A stretch of DNA of 64,000 bases, from positions 1 through 64,000 of the forward strand of contig NZ_FOIA01000011.1 of assembly GCF_900111605.1 (NCBI RefSeq), in the 5' to 3' direction. The number at the start of each line of letters is the position of its first letter. The first letter of the stretch is position 1. The position numbers and the translations under genes are program-made. Under the pieces are notes generated by a model that saw only the letters and a program-made list of their open reading frames with translations, made no database searches and was not told the DNA's origin. Source of the DNA: Nitrosomonas marina. Its GTDB lineage: Bacteria; Pseudomonadota; Gammaproteobacteria; Burkholderiales; Nitrosomonadaceae. This document shows positions 62,210-64,000 of the stretch, one piece after another.

Positions 62210-64000
62210 ATGACTATCATAAGCAATGTGAATACCAATGACAGCGAGTATAAAGCACTGCTAGCAGAAGCTATTCGTTTGCTTGAATCCGGTGAGCACG
62301 AAGCAGCGCTGAAACATCTGCGTCACCTGAATCCAACAGAAATGGATGGCGGTGGAAACGCATTGCTTGGACTGGCTTTTTTTCGCAACGAATCCTACGA
62401 AATGGCTGCAAAATACTACGAAGCAGCGCTTAAAACACAACCGGACAGCGATGAGTGGCGCGACATGCTGGCGCGCGCACGAGCGAATATGGTTGCTGAA
62501 ATCCAACGACCGGTTCCACCAATTCATTTTTTTGAACGCGACACATTGCTGGCACCGGCAGTCAATACCCAAAAAAAACTGCCTGAACCATTGCAGCCAG
62601 GCACCCCGCCAGCTATCATCAAGCGGATAAGATACATGCTTGGCAATAGTATAGGCATTATTGCAACAGGCATAATGAACGGTATGACGCTGTTATGGGG
62701 CACCCTGGCAGGCTATCGCGACAGAATCTGGACTAACTGGTACCGGCGGGGTATTTTTCTGGGAATTTTGACGCTTGCCTACATGCGCGAATGCCTCAAT
62801 AAAAACAATCTCAGAACCACCTATCCTGCCGACAAACTTGTCGGTTTCCAGCCGAAGAATCAGAAACCGCCCGACGGTGTAACACACTTTCGAACGGCCG
62901 ATGGCACCTGGAACAATCTTGCAGATCCCAAAGAAGGCGCAGCCGGAACACGATTTCAACGCAATGTTGCAAACACGGCGATCCTTCCCGAAAGTGACGA
63001 CAGATTGATGACTCCGAATCCACGTGAGATCAGCAGGCTTTTACTGACACGCAGTGAATCAATGAAGGAAATTCCTTTCTTGAATCTGCTGGCGGCCGCT
63101 TGGATTCAATTTCAAAATCACGACTGGATCAGCCACGGTGAGAACGTATCTTGGGAATATCACAAAATTCCACTTTCTGAACACGATCCTGCGCGGACTA
63201 AATACCGGCAGACACACATGTATGTTCCCAAGACGCAGCCCGATCCGACACACACGGCTGGCAATGAGCAAACACCCATTACCTTTATCAACGAAGTCAC
63301 GCATTGGTGGGATGGTTCGCAAATCTATGGCAGCGACCAGAAAACAGCCGACTTTCTTAGAAGCGGCATGGAAGGAAAGCTGCGCATAAACAAGGACGGA
63401 ACGCTGCCTATTAATAACGATGGTATCGAAGAAACAGGTTTTACGCGGAACTGGTGGGTTGGCCTTGCTATGTTACACAATCTGTTTGTACGCGAACATA
63501 ACGCTATTTGCGATCATCTCAAATCAGCATATCCCGCATGGAGTGACGACCGTTTATACAATGTGGCACGCCTGATCAATGCCGCGGTTATCGCAAAAAT
63601 TCATTCTGTGGAATGGACACCGGCTATTTTGCCGAATCGCTGCCTCGATATTGCACTCAACGCGAACTGGTTTGGCATTTTAACCAATCTTTTCCGATCC
63701 AGACGGAACCGCAAGACCGTCGCCGATATAAACGTTCGAAACCCAGAATTGGGCGGCGTTGTTGGCAATCCCATAGATAAACACAATTCTCCTTACGGGC
63801 TCACCGAGGAATTTGTGGAAGTCTATCGCATGCACTCGTTATTACCCGAATCTCTCACGCTGCGTACCATAAGCGGCCAGAGACCTGTCGAAACAATATC
63901 AATTGCAGAAACCCGGCAAGCAGGCTCATCCAAAATCACTCAACGCATGGCATTGGCAGATTTGTTTTACTCATTTGGTAAAATGCATCCCGGACAACTG
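62210..64000 (+). CDS. Alpha-dioxygenase-like heme peroxidase with an N-terminal TPR, cut by the window
   Basis: The frame runs from ATG 62210 to the edge without a stop (597 residues visible). Residues 12-92 form tetratricopeptide-like helices (LLAEAIRLLESGEHEAALKHL, then LLGLAFFRNESYEMAAKYYEAAL). From about 200 the alpha-dioxygenase/PIOX fold begins: FQNHDWISH with distal His309, HWWDGSQIYGSD, MLHNLFVREHNAICDHL, and EFVEVYRMHSLLPE with Tyr539 and proximal His542. Both heme histidines and the tyrosine are kept. Plant enzymes of this family convert fatty acids to 2-hydroperoxides that yield aldehydes one carbon shorter. The TPR extension is unusual. It follows the fatty-aldehyde dehydrogenase gene by 90 bases. 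Confidence 0.9.
   Translation, partial: MTIISNVNTNDSEYKALLAEAIRLLESGEHEAALKHLRHLNPTEMDGGGNALLGLAFFRNESYEMAAKYYEAALKTQPDSDEWRDMLARARANMVAEIQRPVPPIHFFERDTLLAPAVNTQKKLPEPLQPGTPPAIIKRIRYMLGNSIGIIATGIMNGMTLLWGTLAGYRDRIWTNWYRRGIFLGILTLAYMRECLNKNNLRTTYPADKLVGFQPKNQKPPDGVTHFRTADGTWNNLADPKEGAAGTRFQRNVANTAILPESDDRLMTPNPREISRLLLTRSESMKEIPFLNLLAAAWIQFQNHDWISHGENVSWEYHKIPLSEHDPARTKYRQTHMYVPKTQPDPTHTAGNEQTPITFINEVTHWWDGSQIYGSDQKTADFLRSGMEGKLRINKDGTLPINNDGIEETGFTRNWWVGLAMLHNLFVREHNAICDHLKSAYPAWSDDRLYNVARLINAAVIAKIHSVEWTPAILPNRCLDIALNANWFGILTNLFRSRRNRKTVADINVRNPELGGVVGNPIDKHNSPYGLTEEFVEVYRMHSLLPESLTLRTISGQRPVETISIAETRQAGSSKITQRMALADLFYSFGKMHPGQL

Noticed and set aside
1..64000. CRISPR arrays, tRNA and rRNA genes, phage integrase or att sites
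   Set aside because: No regularly spaced direct repeats, no tRNA-like or rRNA sequence and no integrase were seen; the phage-like genes form an eCIS without capsid, terminase or lysis genes.

Overview
The window looks like part of a Gram-negative betaproteobacterial chromosome of moderate GC. Lipoboxes, Tat and Sec signals and c-type cytochromes show a periplasm. The combination of a COX-like heme peroxidase, a SulP carrier, an 886-aa P-type ATPase and large periplasmic cytochromes suggests a Nitrosomonas-like ammonia oxidiser. That placement is inference; no rRNA or ammonia-oxidation gene is present to confirm it.

Layout. (1) 1-6.6 kb is a patchwork. It has the tail of an IS5-family transposase, a small cupin, a DUF4157 metalloprotease-like protein, a SulP anion transporter and a DUF2059-like protein. 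These are bracketed by copies and half-copies of a ~140-150 bp interspersed repeat with TCAAGTCTGTTTATTA-type inverted ends. One copy runs into the 5' end of a universal stress protein gene. (2) 6.6-14.5 kb holds housekeeping and stress genes: Usp, a P-type cation ATPase, a thioredoxin-fold/DsbD-like membrane protein diverging from a His-rich Spy-like protein, a DUF442 phosphatase, and a sigma-54 activator carrying GAFTDA instead of GAFTGA. (3) 14.6-40.0 kb, all on the minus strand, is an extracellular contractile injection system (eCIS). Read right to left, it encodes sheath, tube, a CxxC/CxxC protein, a disordered protein, a DUF4255 cap protein, an AAA+ ATPase, tube initiator, LysM protein, gpD hub, gpV spike, gp25, two gpJ-like baseplate proteins, a gpI-like protein and a DUF6519/beta-helix protein. 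A terminator at 20563-20593 follows. A second minus-strand block then encodes three cargo-like proteins, two with DUF4157 domains. All three, plus the distant 1.7-3.2 kb protein, share an N-terminal leader-like motif.

(4) 40.5-44.5 kb is a sulfide/persulfide detoxification unit: TauE/SafE exporter, phosphatase-SQR fusion, SqrR/BigR-type ArsR repressor with the expected cysteine pair, and a divergent persulfide dioxygenase. A perfect AT-rich dyad lies between the repressor and the dioxygenase. (5) 44.5-48.2 kb encodes a Tat-dependent multicopper oxidase, a PLP decarboxylase with a Tat-like leader, and a lipoprotein. (6) 48.4-53.1 kb is a minus-strand pair: a GMC oxidoreductase and a 943-aa membrane-anchored two-heme c-type cytochrome resembling RoxA/MauG-class proteins.

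(7) 55.3-64.0 kb is the most striking region. It is a plus-strand run encoding a cyclooxygenase-like heme peroxidase, a compact lipoxygenase, a PEGA-like small protein, a patatin lipoprotein phospholipase, a class-3 fatty-aldehyde dehydrogenase and an alpha-dioxygenase-like heme peroxidase with a TPR extension, cut by the window edge. Read together, these genes could release fatty acids from lipid, oxygenate them by three chemistries, and oxidise the resulting aldehydes. This would be a bacterial oxylipin/alpha-oxidation cassette. The enzyme families are well supported by motifs; the pathway is inference.
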